DNA from: Diphasiastrum complanatum
Lineage: Eukaryota > Streptophyta > Lycopodiopsida > Lycopodiales > Lycopodiaceae
DNA length: 64,000 bases
Reading direction: 5' to 3'
Assembly: GCA_029204225.1 (NCBI GenBank)
Contig: CM055105.1
Span: 48,679,688-48,743,687 of the forward strand
Under the pieces are notes generated by a model. It was not told the DNA's origin and ran no database searches. It saw nothing but the letters and a program-made list of their open reading frames with translations. Shown one piece after another: positions 19,146 through 30,852 of the stretch. The first letter of the stretch is position 1. Each line of letters opens with the position of its first letter. Position numbers and translations under genes: made by a program.

Positions 19146-19455
19146 ATGAATAGCAAGAAAAAATGAATCTTAAAAAAAAAAGGCTCATATAATGCTCAGC
19201 AACAAGGCACTGGAGAGCTGAGGGTGTGAATCTAACAAATTGACCGAGATCATTTTTATTTATGTGGCCGACGACACAATAGAATGGAGCTCTGAAAATC
19301 AACAGAGCGGTTGATTTTTGATACATACGAATATCAGAGAGCCACCTGCTGCGGTTGTGCCTTCTAGATCTAGCCGGAGGTGTAATGGCAACTACAGGGA
19401 TTGAGGATGAGCCAGCAGAGAAGAAATCCCTCCTCGTCTGCTTTCTCCTATCCAT
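19135..19455 (-). CDS. Divergent histone H3-like ORF 2, C-terminally incomplete
   Basis: The start at 19455 gives MDRRKQTRRDFFSAG, recalling MARTKQTARKSTGG. Then come RRHNRSRWLSDIRMYQKSTALLIFRAPFYCVV (H3: ...[32 protein letters not shown]), loop 1 NDLGQFVRFTPSALQCLVAEHYMSLFF and a stop at 19135. The rest of alpha-2 and alpha-3 are missing. A pyrimidine run and an AG at 19143 suggest the reading frame once continued by splicing into the basic ORF downstream. Conservation is highest in alpha-N. It differs strongly from ORF 1, so the two are not recent duplicates. Confidence 0.65.
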   Translation of the reverse strand: MDRRKQTRRDFFSAGSSSIPVVAITPPARSRRHNRSRWLSDIRMYQKSTALLIFRAPFYCVVGHINKNDLGQFVRFTPSALQCLVAEHYMSLFFLRFIFSCYSFSY

Positions 19456-19571
19456 AGAAGTATGCTGAGGGATATCGCACTTGTGCGTGATGACTAGGAT
19501 AAGAAGGGGAGGATTTCGAAGCGTTCGCAAAGGAGCGATATGTACGGAAAGAACATACAGTATATCGGACC

Positions 19572-20468
<897 letters not shown>

Positions 20469-20482
20469 GGACCCGCTCCTTG
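20469..20482 (-). other. Polypurine tract-like site
   Basis: The minus-strand CAAGGAGCGGGTCC immediately precedes the LTR start TGTTGGGGG. Confidence 0.5.
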
Positions 20483-20597
20483 AAGTAGTGCCGGTCCTTC
20501 AGCACTCTGCCAGTTAAGTAGAAAGAGCACTTGGCTCACTGTTGGTTGATCACGTACGTCGTGACATCTTCCATAAATGTGATTCTGCCAATATTTT

Positions 20598-21254
20598 TCA
20601 AGTCTTTATTTGTGTGCAGGGACTTGTGGACGCCAGTAATCCATCGTTGATCGATCCAAGCTTGAAAACGGCTTGTCCAGAGATGGCCCAAAAGGCCGGT
20701 TTGGTAATACACACGAGCAACAAATCTTCCACGCGATCGGAGGCCAATGCCTTATTAGGATCAATACAGATGGGTGGAAATAAATTATCCCATTTGGTCT
20801 CTATACCCATCAGATATTCTAAGTCCCGGGTGTAAGTTGCTGCTGCATGGACTGTTGGGTCTGGACAATTGAAATACTCAGCTGAAAATTTGCTTAGAGC
20901 CCTTTGGGTGTCTACAACCATTGTCTAGCCGTGCTCTGATGAACTTCTTGGCCAATTACAATAATTGAGGCTGATTTTGTCCAAAGGGGTGTCGCATTCC
21001 GCCCATTTGGATCGGCATGTGCATGGCAGGAAATGTGCGTTCACCCTAAGTTGTTGCGGACTAGTCACGTATGTCTTGATGGCCATAGGGTCACGTTCAA
21101 ACAACTGTTGGTGCCAGTCTGGTTGTGGGTGGAGGGCGAGGAGTGCTTGCAACTTGTTTTCTTTGATGGTCTGGGCTGTGAATGAGATCTGCCAGCCGCC
21201 TCTTGAAGACTCGTGGAGATATTTTAATAGGAATTTGTTGATCTTTTGCTCCAC
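20598..21254 (-). pseudogene. Single ORF of the short LTR element, one in-frame stop
   Basis: From ATG 21254 to the stop at 20598 one frame of about 219 codons has a single TAG at about 20925-20927. The protein has no retroviral motif that I recognise. Visible features are WHQQLFERDPMAIKTYV, FLPCTCRSKWAECDTPLDKI and EYLMGIETKWDNLFPPICID. It could be a highly diverged gag or captured host sequence. The opposite strand has shorter open frames, so coding on the minus strand is favoured but not proven. Confidence 0.5.
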
Positions 21255-21277
21255 TGACTTGGGCCGTCTGAAGGCCT

Positions 21278-21290
21278 GGCAACGACACCA
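21278..21290 (-). other. Primer-binding site (tRNA-Asp-like)
   Basis: TGGTGTCGTTGCC on the minus strand, one base after the LTR end. The canonical tRNA-Asp complement is TGGCGCCGTTGCC. Confidence 0.6.
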
Positions 21291-21291
21291 T

Positions 21292-21499
21292 TGTATGGTC
21301 GAAGTTCTCGTGTAGTAGTAGCCCTCCCGCCTGTTAACAAGGGTTAGAACACTAGATAGGTACCTAACTATGTAAAGTTGTTACTTTTAGATAGTTGTCT
21401 ACTTCTTACACTAACACTACCACCTTTACTAAACTAGCATTCCACATGATTTGTAGTGAAGGAGAGGGAGGGAGAGAGAGTTAGATAGATAGAATGAGC

Positions 21500-21557
<58 letters not shown>

Positions 21558-21928
21558 GGGGGGGGGGGGGGAGGGGGGGGAGGTTGGTTAGCTCAAATGC
21601 TCATTGTACTTGCTAAGGGAGAAACATTAACTATTGAAACCAAAAAGTATGAACTTGAAAGCAAATGAAAAACAACAAGAGCAATAACAAGTATTTAATA
21701 GCAAATGAGGATGCTTTTCCTCCAAAAATGGTAGAGTTTTCTCCTTCTCATTAAGCATGCAAATAGAGTACAAATGGTGTCTTTTTATAAATGGGGAAGG
21801 CCCTTGCCCCAAAATCCTGTTGGCTAATATTCACAATGATCCTATCCATTCATCTTGGACCCAACTTTCTCCGAGGGTCCATTATAAGTACATTAGAATT
21901 CACAAGATTCATGTGAGTCCAAAAGTGG
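21292..21928 (-). repeat. 5' LTR of the short element, truncated
   Basis: It is homologous to 19572-20290. Homology ends abruptly after AAAAGTGG at 21928, so the outer about 250 bp are missing. It contains a (GA)n tract followed by a long G run (21500-21581) where the other LTR has (AT)n(GA)n. Confidence 0.8.
21500..21581. repeat. (GA)n(G)n compound tract in LTR
   Basis: The GA run is followed by about 30 consecutive G residues with one A interruption. It is hypervariable relative to the partner LTR. Confidence 0.92.
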
Positions 21929-23150
21929 CGGTGGGTAGAAAGCGAAAAGTGAAGCACTAGTGCACAGTTTCTAGCATACAGAGGCTTTCCAAGCTCGGAA
22001 CTGTAGATGGATTCGGAGACAAGGCCTGTCGGCTGAATCTAAAAATAAAAATAAAAGGAATTCTGAAATTTCGTAAAGAGGCTGCTTTGTGTTTACAGCT
22101 AGTGTGCAATCAATTCCTCATTGTTTTGAGAACTGTTTGAAGCAAAAGACTGCTTGTTGTAGGGCGACCTCAGATCAGCCATTTTCTGACAAAATAAGAG
22201 CTTCTAGGATCTGGAATCCATTCAAAAAGCAGGTTTAAAACCCTGAACTAGGGTGTGGAGCTGTGAAACTACAAAACTCTCTTATTATAGAACGGTTTTC
22301 AGTTTTGTAAAATTATAGGAGAGGGCGTCCTGGTGAGGAGGATCGGCTGTCAAGAGGCCGTGGGCAACCATGGGCAGAAGAGCGCACTGGATCAGGCTTT
22401 ATTTTGGAAATAAAACCCTCTTCCATAACTGCCATAGCCAAGAAGGAGGAAAGATGAAGATAGGAGATCGCGGCTGAGTTCGCGCGCCCAAAACAAGATC
22501 TCAGTTGGTTTTTGGAAGTGGGTAGCAACCAAAAGACCATGGATCAATGTGCATGAGGTTGCTGCACCATTAGATTAAGCCTCCAAAGGATCAATGGTGG
22601 AGATAGTATGGATTTGGACCATTGGATCGAAGAAGGCCATTGGATTGTCTTAAATACATTGGAAACTTCAAAGAAAGGGGCCTGAAGTGCAAAGTGCATT
22701 GCAACTTCATTAAAAAATTTCAAGCTGAAATAAAAACTGGGTCCCAAGTTTTTGAAGGGTGAAGTTTTTTCACACTGAAGAAATAGTTCAAAAACTCAAA
22801 AAGTCCTTATTTTCACCTCCTTTAGTCTATTTGGGCCAAACGAAGGGCTATAGCCTCCAAACGAAGGGCACCAAGACTGTACCTGCAAGTACATTACCAC
22901 AAAACAAAGTGGTTGCAATGGAGAACGCGCTCAGTGGACGTCAAATCTCTTTTATCCCTTTCAGGGAGTGGGTAGTCAGGAGTGTGAGGTAAAAGGCATT
23001 TCACGTTTGGAAAGTGACTTGGCTTGCAAAATGCCACCTAAGCGACGGGATGCCCTGGTGTGAAATTTTAGCAGATCATCAAAATAAGTTATTGACATTG
23101 CCATTGTACTCAAAACACTTCTTTTAGCCTACATATGCAATTTTAGCCAG
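21929..23150. other. Intergenic, no gene recognised
   Basis: No convincing coding signal. A minus-strand open frame at 22540-22313 has no recognisable motif. The stretch just before 23158 may include the leader of the copia gag that follows, but no primer-binding site was seen. Confidence 0.4.
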
Positions 23151-23157
23151 TTTTGGG

Positions 23158-23692
23158 ATGGCAAACATGGGAGAGTCCATTTTGAGTGAAAATAGCAAAT
23201 TGGACGGGATTTCCAACTATGTAGTGTGGAAATTCAAAATGAAAAACATACTTATAGAGAAGGAATTGTGGGATGTTGTCACAAGTGATGAGATAAGACC
23301 TCCAAATGAAGCGGACATTAAAGTGTTTGACAGGAAGGCGATGAGAGCTTTGACCTTCATCAACTTCCCGAATGGAGCAAGGAGAGCACATTCAGACTTA
23401 TATGACCAGAATCAAGACATTGAGAGATGAATTGCATTCTATTGGTGAGCGCATATGTGATGTTGAGCTGGTGCACAATGCATTGTGAAGCATTGCAGAA
23501 TCTTATCATATGTTTGTAAGTGGGATAGCATCAAGAGAAAGATTACCAGCCTTTGACGAGCTTGTAAGAATCTTGATGCAGGAGGAGCAACGATGAGAGA
23601 TGGTGAAAGCTAGACGTCAAAATACAGATAATCAAGCACTTGCGACATGCCAAAAACAAGGCAAAGGCAAGGGTAAGAAGAAGTCTAATTTC
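23158..23692 (+). pseudogene. Copia gag (UBN2 type), two stops
   Basis: Starts with SKLDGISNYVVWKFKMKNIL, the gag N-terminal NY-x-x-W pattern. It continues through ELWDVVTSDEIRPP, then frame changes and DELHSIGERICDVELVHNAL, SYHMFVSGIASRERLPAFDEL and MQEEQR, ending in a basic GKGKGKKK tract. Stops occur at about 23428 and 23488. It breaks off at about 23692. The matching pol half may be at 26850-27860 on the same strand. Confidence 0.85.
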
Positions 23693-25270
23693 GCAATTCT
23701 TTATGGCTATCTACGACACCTACATTGATATTCATTATTAACACGAATCTAAAATGCTTTATTCTTCAAGTCTCTAGTAGATCTAGATCCTACATTTTTG
23801 TTGTCATTATTTTTCTTTGGTAGGATGATGGCCTTCGATTCCGCTGCGGCCTAGACTTCGTTGTCCCATCAGTGAAATGCCTATACTTTTATTCATTTCT
23901 ATGTTTAAGCTATTTCCCCCATGCTTCAAATGATATGACCTTGGAAGAGGAACCTTTTTAATACAAACTTGCTTAAATGCTTCTCTGATAAATTTGAAAA
24001 TTGTACCATATGCTTCCTCTCGGCAAAATTACAGGCACCCTGGATTATAGTTTTAAGGATTTTTGTATATCCATCATGAAGCCCTTTGCAATTAAGACTT
24101 TATACGTGAATTTTTATTATTCACCAACATAGACTCAGTTGATTTACCTATCAATATACAACCCAATGTATTTTCGATTGAACCATTATCTCTCATATTT
24201 TGATTTGCAACCAATGCATACCTGCATAGAAAGAAAACAGATTAGAAAATAATTTAATTCCGCTACAAATAAATATATTCAATAAATTAGATAAAAGAAA
24301 TTACATAATACTTGCTTCAATGCATGAATCCTTCTGTTGCGCTCCAGTGAGCCTCACATGCTCCTATGGAAGAATGTGCACTTATCAGCTGGAAGAAATC
24401 CTCTAGATCCCTTCTTCCATATCCAAAATCTAAGTGTTCTACCTCTGTTCCCAAGCGAAATTCAATAGCAAATGGCTTTTGACAGCCATTCAGAGGTTAT
24501 AAGATCCAGAATAAGTTTCAGAGGAGAACTGGAGAACTGCACGCTTGCCTCAGATTCCATGATGGGCTGCATCAATCAGATGTCCAAACATCTAATTCTA
24601 TGTTTCCACATGTTACTCAACTCAAAGGCAACGAGTAACAATTTAAGAAAGGCTTCACAGAAGTTCATCCGCATGCATCACTTACTCCATGTCTTTATCT
24701 ATTTTTTCTAGAGAATCAGAAATTTACAATATTCATTCAATGTTTTCAGTTCTCATTTGCATGTAACACAAGAGGACTAGTCTAGAAAAACCTTAAATCC
24801 TCACATGCAAACCATAATTCGAGATTTCCAGCAACAGTCAATCTATTCAATCAAGATAAATCGATTCCTCATCAATCTATCAATAAACATCTTGCTACCA
24901 AATCTGAATCAAACTGTCCAAAACATTATGGACTTATGCAAATCATTTATCTAAAAAGAAACAGATTTAAAACAAGAAAGTGGATCTATTCAAGCAGATC
25001 GTTCAACTTCAAACGGAAATTTTTTCAAGGCTTCAGAAAATAAGAATGAATTCCTCACTAATTCACAGCATCTCTAACAAAATCAAACAAGGAGAAGTGC
25101 ACTCTACCACCAAGTTTGAAAAGCATGATTCCAACAAGAATTAGTAAATCCAAACCCAATTTTCCTTGAAAAAAAATAGCACTCCAGCCGGGATGTGAAT
25201 CCAAGTGCGTTCCAATTCCCATTTGATGTAGAACTTCTCTCCATCCCATCCAAAAACTGCATCTTAGCCG
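23693..25270. other. AT-rich region, one exon-like minus segment
   Basis: The minus strand of 24495-24346 reads open as FRLGTEVEHLDFGYGRRDLE...FFQLISAHSS, which looks coding but was not recognised. No flanking exon was found. The rest shows no gene. TCTACCACCAAG...GGGATGTGAATCC near 25100-25200 is probably part of the LTR element that follows. Confidence 0.3.
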
Positions 25271-25271
25271 G

Positions 25272-25283
25272 GCTCTGATACCA
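25272..25283 (-). other. Copia primer-binding site (tRNA-iMet)
   Basis: The minus strand reads TGGTATCAGAGC, the classic complement of the plant initiator tRNA-Met 3' end. It lies one base after an LTR end (TTTACA). Confidence 0.8.
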
Positions 25284-25284
25284 A

Positions 25285-25580
25285 TGTAAAGACCACTAGG
25301 GAAAACCCCTAAGATGAGGATAGGAAAACACAAGAGAGACCGTGGAGCAAAACCACCCAACCAATCCTAAATCCCTCCTGGATCTAGCCCCCAAGCCATG
25401 CCAATGTGACAACAAGAGGAGAAGAGCTCATTAGATAACCTAGACCAAGTTATCGACGAGATAATCTTTATCTCAATATATAGAGAGTAGGATCCAGCGC
25501 ATGAGCACATGCAATCCCCATGCAGGTCAACTATAAATAGGTCACAGCTCTACATGCATACCTCCTGCCTATAACAACCT
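25285..25580 (-). repeat. LTR fragment adjoining the tRNA-iMet PBS
   Basis: The plus strand starts TGTAAAGACC at 25285 (minus-strand LTR end ...GGTCTTTACA). A CTATTTATAG TATA-like box lies near 25540 to 25531. The outer end is uncertain because gag sequence of another element resumes at about 25590. Confidence 0.5.
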
Positions 25581-25589
25581 TGTTGGTCT

Positions 25590-25724
25590 CTCCTCCAAAC
25601 CTACAACAGTCTCCAAAACATCATTCATCTCAATAAGTGATTCCATCCTCACTTTCCACAATGAATAATTACTTGAGGTAAGCCTATGATTGGCTTCCAA
25701 CATGACTCCACTTGATGTAGCCAT
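25590..25724 (-). pseudogene. Copia gag N-terminal fragment
   Basis: From ATG 25724 the minus strand reads MATSSGVMLEANHRLTSSNY followed by SLWKVRMESLIEMNDVLE and VVGLEERP. This is the same gag family as at 1708 and 42401. It is cut off at about 25590 by the LTR fragment at 25285-25580. Confidence 0.8.
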
Positions 25725-26203
25725 GTAGCAATGACCTGATCCTCTCTTTCAACCTGTTTCAATGCACAAAGCACTCCTTTGAACAACAACAAATGTTTTC
25801 AAAAGAAAATCACAAAGATATAAAACTTCTCAATTCTCTTCTAACACTTATACCAAGCAAATCAACACATAGAATAATGAATCTTGATCAACCTATGGTC
25901 TATCCTCAATCTAATCACTCTTTCCACTTCCTAAGATTGAAACACACTCAAATGAAGTTCAGTAACCTCACAATCTAGAGATCCAATCAAAATTGTTTTG
26001 ACAAAATCATAGAAAATTGATTATTTCAAAATCTACATGCAATTGCAAAAACTTGATATGCAATCTTGTAGCCACCAAAAGATCCAATCTACATATGCAA
26101 GAAACTTGATTTTGGTGTAGAATCCAATCTAGCATGCTCTAGCATTGATATCTTCTCCAAATCATTGATAGATGTGATTGCTTCCTTCATACCTAAAACA
26201 CAA

Positions 26204-26215
26204 GATCTGATATCA
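26204..26215 (-). other. Degenerate copia primer-binding site
   Basis: TGATATCAGATC on the minus strand differs at two positions from TGGTATCAGAGC and directly follows the LTR end at 26216. Confidence 0.6.
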
Positions 26216-26845
<630 letters not shown>

Positions 26846-27238
26846 CTTTGCTTAATCAAAAGAGCAGGATGACTTTGAAAACGAGTTGGAGAAGGCTTTT
26901 TCAACTTTGGAACCTATGGAAGATATGGTCAACCTGACAAGTGATCAAAGGCCTCCTGTCAGTGGCACGAATGACATCAGACATAGGTATGCATGCCAAT
27001 TTTGATAGTGACATGTGTAAGATCAAAGATCGAAAATCAAACTTGATCATAGCCACAACCAAGAGGGAAGGAAATCTATATGTCAATGACAAGACAGGCT
27101 GATAGAATTCTAGTAACCTTAGATATTTTAGTTGAAAATGAGATATGGCACAAGAGAATGGGCCATCTCAACACGAACACATTGTAGAAAATGTGTAAAG
27201 ATCAGCTAGTTTCTGGAGTGTAGATCAAAACAACTGAT

Positions 27239-27475
27239 TTGGATTTTTGTCAAGCTTGTGCACTTGGAAAGCACCATAGAAGTCCATTCAATGGTGAAGG
27301 GGCCCGAGCAAGAATGATGCTAGAATTTATACATTCTGACATGTGGGGACCAATGAAGGTGAACTCTCTTTCAGGTTCTAGATATTTTGTGACTTTCATA
27401 GATGATTTTAGCCACATGACTTTTGTGTACTTCTTAAAATTGAAATCTGATGCTTTTAAAGCCTTCAAAGATTGA
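27239..27475 (+). pseudogene. Copia integrase N-terminal core fragment
   Basis: CQACALGKHHRSPF holds the Cys pair of the zinc domain, and HSDMWGPM and FIDDFSHMTFVYFLK include the first catalytic Asp. The frame stops at 27475 where the deletion junction begins. Confidence 0.85.
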
Positions 27476-27851
27476 GAAGCAAACTAGATTGATGTAGTTG
27501 TTAGTTGGATATGCAATAAGCAGAGCCTCCAAGAGTGCAAATGAAGTTGCATGACTACAATAGACGATTTTTCAAGAAATTGAAGAAAAATAGAAGGAAG
27601 CCACAATAATGAAGATGGATAGTGTGAGTGCAATATGCCTAACTAAAAATCTAGTTTTTCATTAAAAAACAAAGCATATTCCACTCAAGTGTCATCATGT
27701 GAGAGACATGATTGAGAAAGGTGAAATATCCATGGAGTATGTAACAGCGTTAGAGATGGTTGCAGACATAATGACAAAGCCACTATGTCAAAATCATTTA
27801 AGCAGCACTGAATAAAATTGGAAATTGGCCCTAAATGAAAGATCTTAGTTC

Positions 27852-27861
27852 AAGAGGGGGG
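27852..27861 (+). other. Polypurine tract
   Basis: AAGAGGGGGG directly before TGTTGAGAATGTG, the 3' LTR start. Confidence 0.75.
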
Positions 27862-28055
27862 TGTTGAGAATGTGAACTTCAACCTTTCATCAGCCTTCAG
27901 TCGACTCATAACCAACTGATTTGGACAGTTGCGAATGCAGACAAAAGAGAGAATCGACTGTTCAATAAAGTGAAAAAATACTGATTAGGGGTAGAATAGA
28001 AGAAAAGCATTTACAAGATTAGTTCGTCTATCCTTAGACATTTTATATAGATGCC
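27862..28055 (+). repeat. Start of 3' LTR of the plus-strand copia element
   Basis: Begins TGTTGAGAATGTGAAC right after the PPT. The 3' boundary was not found, and a hairpin repeat begins nearby at about 28075. Confidence 0.55.
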
Positions 28056-28074
28056 AATGTTATTGCTAACGTTT

Positions 28075-28208
28075 TCCATACTGTGGACTGGACCAGCTAG
28101 GTAAGGATTTTCAGAATTTTTCGGCTCTCCGAGCCGAGCTGAAAGATTCTGAAAATCCAAACCCGGCAGAATGGCCTGTGCCCGACCCATTCTTTTGCGT
28201 AATGGATA
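28075..28208. repeat. Hairpin repeat, copy 2 of the 3490 family
   Basis: GGATTTTCAGAATTTTTCGGCTC (28107) pairs with GAGCCGAGCTGAAAGATTCTGAAAATCC (to 28159). The right arm CAGAATGGCCTGTGCCCGACCCATTC...GCGTAATGGATAC (28163-28208) is the inverse of the left arm at 3833-3880. Confidence 0.7.
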
Positions 28209-28660
28209 CTTGGGAATTTTTTACACATGAATTTTATGGAATGTAATCTACACTTGCACTTTGGCCATCTTTTTTTTTTTTTTTGGGTTACGTGTTGCCG
28301 CCAAAACGAGGTTTCACTTGTTGTGAGACGTCGCTATGATGTGTTTCCTCCGTAGCGAGGCTTTAGAGAGTTCTTGCTTTTGCCATGGCTGTCCTGGAGA
28401 GCTTTTGGCACGATGGCATGGCTCTTCTTTGGAATGCATTGTGAGGTGCTGCCGCCATAGCTAGATTTGTAGAGCGTCCAATATGTTTTTAGGTGGAGAA
28501 ACTTCCTATTGCCATAGCTCTGCTTTGTGAGCCGGAGATCTTTAACCTTTTGTACGGTTTTGCAGAGTTACATTCATCATGATTAGGATTCAAACTAGTG
28601 AAGCCCTGAAGTTGTTTGCAAAAAGAATGCGATAGTTCCTCTACTGTGCAAATTTGCAGG
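28209..28660. other. Intergenic, no gene recognised
   Basis: No coding pattern was recognised. A T run lies at 28270. Confidence 0.4.
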
Positions 28661-28679
28661 AACATTTCAAGCTTCGTTC

Positions 28680-29081
28680 TTGATAGAGATTGGAATGTGT
28701 CTTATAGGCCACCAAACGTGTGAGGGATACATGAGATATGACACCGATCGTGAAGGCATCTTACAATGTGCTTTGCAAAATTTAATTTTCGGAGAACCCA
28801 ATACAGGTGGAGATATCAGTTGGGAGGCTGCCGTAGATTATGAGATGAGACAATTTCAAAAGCTTCAGAAGGAACACTTATTGGCTAATGGCAGTTCATT
28901 CAGTCAATCTGTCATTGCTAGTGCTTCCGATTGGTCTGTGTCAGGTTGTCCTTCCAGTGAACTCGTCCTAGTTAGTACCGATGGTTATACAATCACTCCT
29001 GGTGCTATGTTTGTTTTTGTTTCGCTAGGTTGCTGGAGGTTCCAATCTTGCAGCTCACCGGCATTGATGCTTTCCACCTGA
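28680..29081 (+). CDS. Unrecognised ORF, possible exon
   Basis: A 133-codon open frame follows a TTTGCAG acceptor-like site at about 28662. It includes DREGILQCALQNLIFGEPN, WEAAVDYEMRQFQKLQKEHL and a Ser-rich stretch. The first about 85 residues look like ordinary soluble coding sequence, and the last about 45 are less convincing, so a donor may lie near 28970. No family was recognised. It may be a host gene exon stranded among repeats. Confidence 0.3.
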   Translation: MIEIGMCLIGHQTCEGYMRYDTDREGILQCALQNLIFGEPNTGGDISWEAAVDYEMRQFQKLQKEHLLANGSSFSQSVIASASDWSVSGCPSSELVLVSTDGYTITPGAMFVFVSLGCWRFQSCSSPALMLST

Positions 29082-29159
29082 TGCAACACACGACATCTTC
29101 TCAGGAAGCCTTTTCAGAACTTTAAAAAATGGATGCAATTATAGAGTGTAGAATGGTGA

Positions 29160-29450
29160 ATTAGAGATTTAGTGCAGACAGTTATCAGTTTTCGAAGTTG
29201 AGATTGAAGACATTGCTGGAGCAGAAAGATCTCTGGAGTGTTGTGTCAGGAGAAGTAAAGCTTGAGGAGGAAGATAAGTTTCTATCTTGGGCCGAGAGGA
29301 AAGATGTCAAAGCGAAGTAAAAAATCCTCTTACATATTGCATAAGATGTTCAATTTCTTCATGTAACGAATGCAAAATCTGCGAAAGAAGCTCGGAAGTA
29401 TTCTTGTGGGTTTGTATCGAGAGCACACTGTTGCAATGTACCTTCCAAAG
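29160..29450 (+). pseudogene. Copia gag fragment
   Basis: FSKLRLKTLLEQKDLWSVVS, FLSWAERKDVKAK, ILLHIA and FLHVTNAKSAKEA match the UBN2/DUF4219-type gag order (W-x-x-x-M/L-x-x-LL, D-LW-x-VVSGE, A-x-LL-x-I-x). Two stops and no neighbouring pol. Confidence 0.7.
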
Positions 29451-30012
29451 CAGCTAATCAACCTAAAATTTGAAGGATGTGCACACTATTGCAGCTCATA
29501 TCTCAAAAGATTAAATCCTCTAGATCTATACGTGGAAAATACGTGTATACAAATATTTAGACTATCATATTTAGCACATCAGCAGGTAAAAGTCTAGAGA
29601 TAATATAAGAGAATAACTTCCACAGTTTCCAATATATTCAGAGAGTATTACCAGACGTTAATTGGGGATTTTTCTCTTTCTATAGAGACGAGAAGATAGT
29701 TGTAGTACATTCACGTACCACTGTGATGAACTGCAATGACAAGAAATAACTATAAAGAGATGCTACACTTCCAATATTTTCGATTACAATCAGGATTACT
29801 CTTTTGTGTTCGCTGTTCGGTGCAGCGAGCGTAGAAATAGGTTTGTTCTTTCTGGATGAAATGATCTGATTTAACTTTTCTGTCAGTAATGCTCCACAAA
29901 ATGAATCGCCTACGTGTGAATCTAATAGAAGCCCATCGGGGAAAGTCAGCCTGGATAACTGACCACATGATAAGCTTTCTCCCAGATGAAATGTCACTCT
30001 AATTTAATCTAA
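29451..30012. other. No gene recognised
   Basis: Open frames on the minus strand here lie downstream of the dirigent copy and show no family features. Confidence 0.4.
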
Positions 30013-30600
30013 CTTATCTAAGTAGATACTGGCATGGTGTGACAAGCTAAGGTGGCTGATGCATTGAATGCTCCAAAAAGATTGACAACCCTTTCAGTGA
30101 GGATCCTCCTTGCAAGGATGAACTCTCCTGTCCCTCCCGATCGCATACAGTTTTATTGGCATGAAATATGGATAACCTCCTTGTATATGGAGAGTGCTAC
30201 CTTTGTACATTCCAGTTCGGATACTAACTGTGTAGCACACGTACGCAACATAATCCTCTCTGGAGACAAAAATATAGGTGCCCTGAGCGCTTCCAAAGCT
30301 TGCAGATGTCAGAGAAGAGCTCCGGGTTAGCGGATAATCAAACACATATATCTTTCTAAACATTTTGTCCTTTATTTCATTCGGAAATTTGCCAGGCTCA
30401 TGATCATGGGCTGTAACAGGTATGGAAGATGTAATGAGCCCATTGAAAGGTGTGTGATGCATGTACCAACGGAGATGCACTACCTTCGCTTCCACCACAA
30501 TATCCTGCACGCAGCTAACAAAGAAGAATATCATCAAATAGCTGAAACTTGGATCGGCATTGTGCTTGCAGCTATGTGAATTGGTGCAACTATGTAACAA
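30013..30600 (-). pseudogene. Second dirigent-like gene, frameshifted
   Basis: The minus strand encodes VVHLRWYMHHTPFNGLITSS, then the linker HDHEPGKFPNEIKDKMF, KIYVFDYPLTRSSSLTSASF, SAQGTYIFVSRED and LHIQGGYPYF. At about 30145 two bases are missing relative to the copy at 5013, so GGTGEFILARRILTE and VVNLFGAFNASAT continue in another frame, and a further shift occurs near 30035. A one-base loss in the signal peptide (about 30530) means the natural start equivalent would stop at once, while an upstream ATG at 30600 stays in frame. A TATA-like CATATATAAG lies at about 30640 to 30630. It is the inverted relative of the gene at 5013. Confidence 0.82.
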
Positions 30601-30850
30601 ATGAGCTCACATCGCTGCAGTGCATGGACTTATATATGGATGGTGTATGACTCACTTATTAAAAAGAGATTCGCAATTTGAAGTAGAATAATTGAGCGTG
30701 TGAGAATAATAAAGTGCTACTAATAAGGTATTTGTATATATACTAATCAAGTATTATCAACAAGGTATTGGTATAGAGGCTGCAGGTACATTCTACTGTT
30801 GCAAACACTATGCTTGCTCACTCTATACGAATAATGTATGAATAAGAAGT
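30601..30850. promoter_or_regulatory. Upstream region of dirigent copy 2 with TATA-like box
   Basis: The minus strand has TCCATATATAAGTCC about 30-40 bp before the ATG at 30600, a plausible core promoter of the once-active gene. No further elements could be supported. Confidence 0.35.
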
Positions 30851-30852
30851 GT

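Larger units (their letters stand above)
26850..27861 (+). mobile_element. Ty1-copia pol remnant: integrase joined to RNase H end
   Basis: The pre-integrase segment (CKIKDRKSNLIIATTKREGN near 27020; WHKRMGHLN at 27150) leads to CQACALGKHHRSPF and integrase core FIHSDMWGPMKV...FVTFIDDFSHMTF (27239-27475). After a stop the sequence jumps to SAICLTKNLVFH, TKHIPLKCHHVRDMIEKGEI and ADIMTKPL, the RNase H C-terminus (about 27640-27800). The rest of integrase, RT and most of RNase H are deleted. It ends with a PPT at 27852. Confidence 0.87.

Noticed and set aside
20542-20835. Plus-strand ORF opposite the short LTR element's ORF
   Set aside because: It is shorter, and the element's PBS, PPT and LTR polarity place the coding strand on the minus side.
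22313-22540. Minus-strand 75-codon ORF as a gene
   Set aside because: No family motif, no splice context and low coding quality.
25285-25608. LTR extending to 25608 with a TGTTG...ACA end
   Set aside because: The gag frame from 25724 reads through 25608 (VVGLEERP matches the sister gag), so the LTR must end before about 25590.
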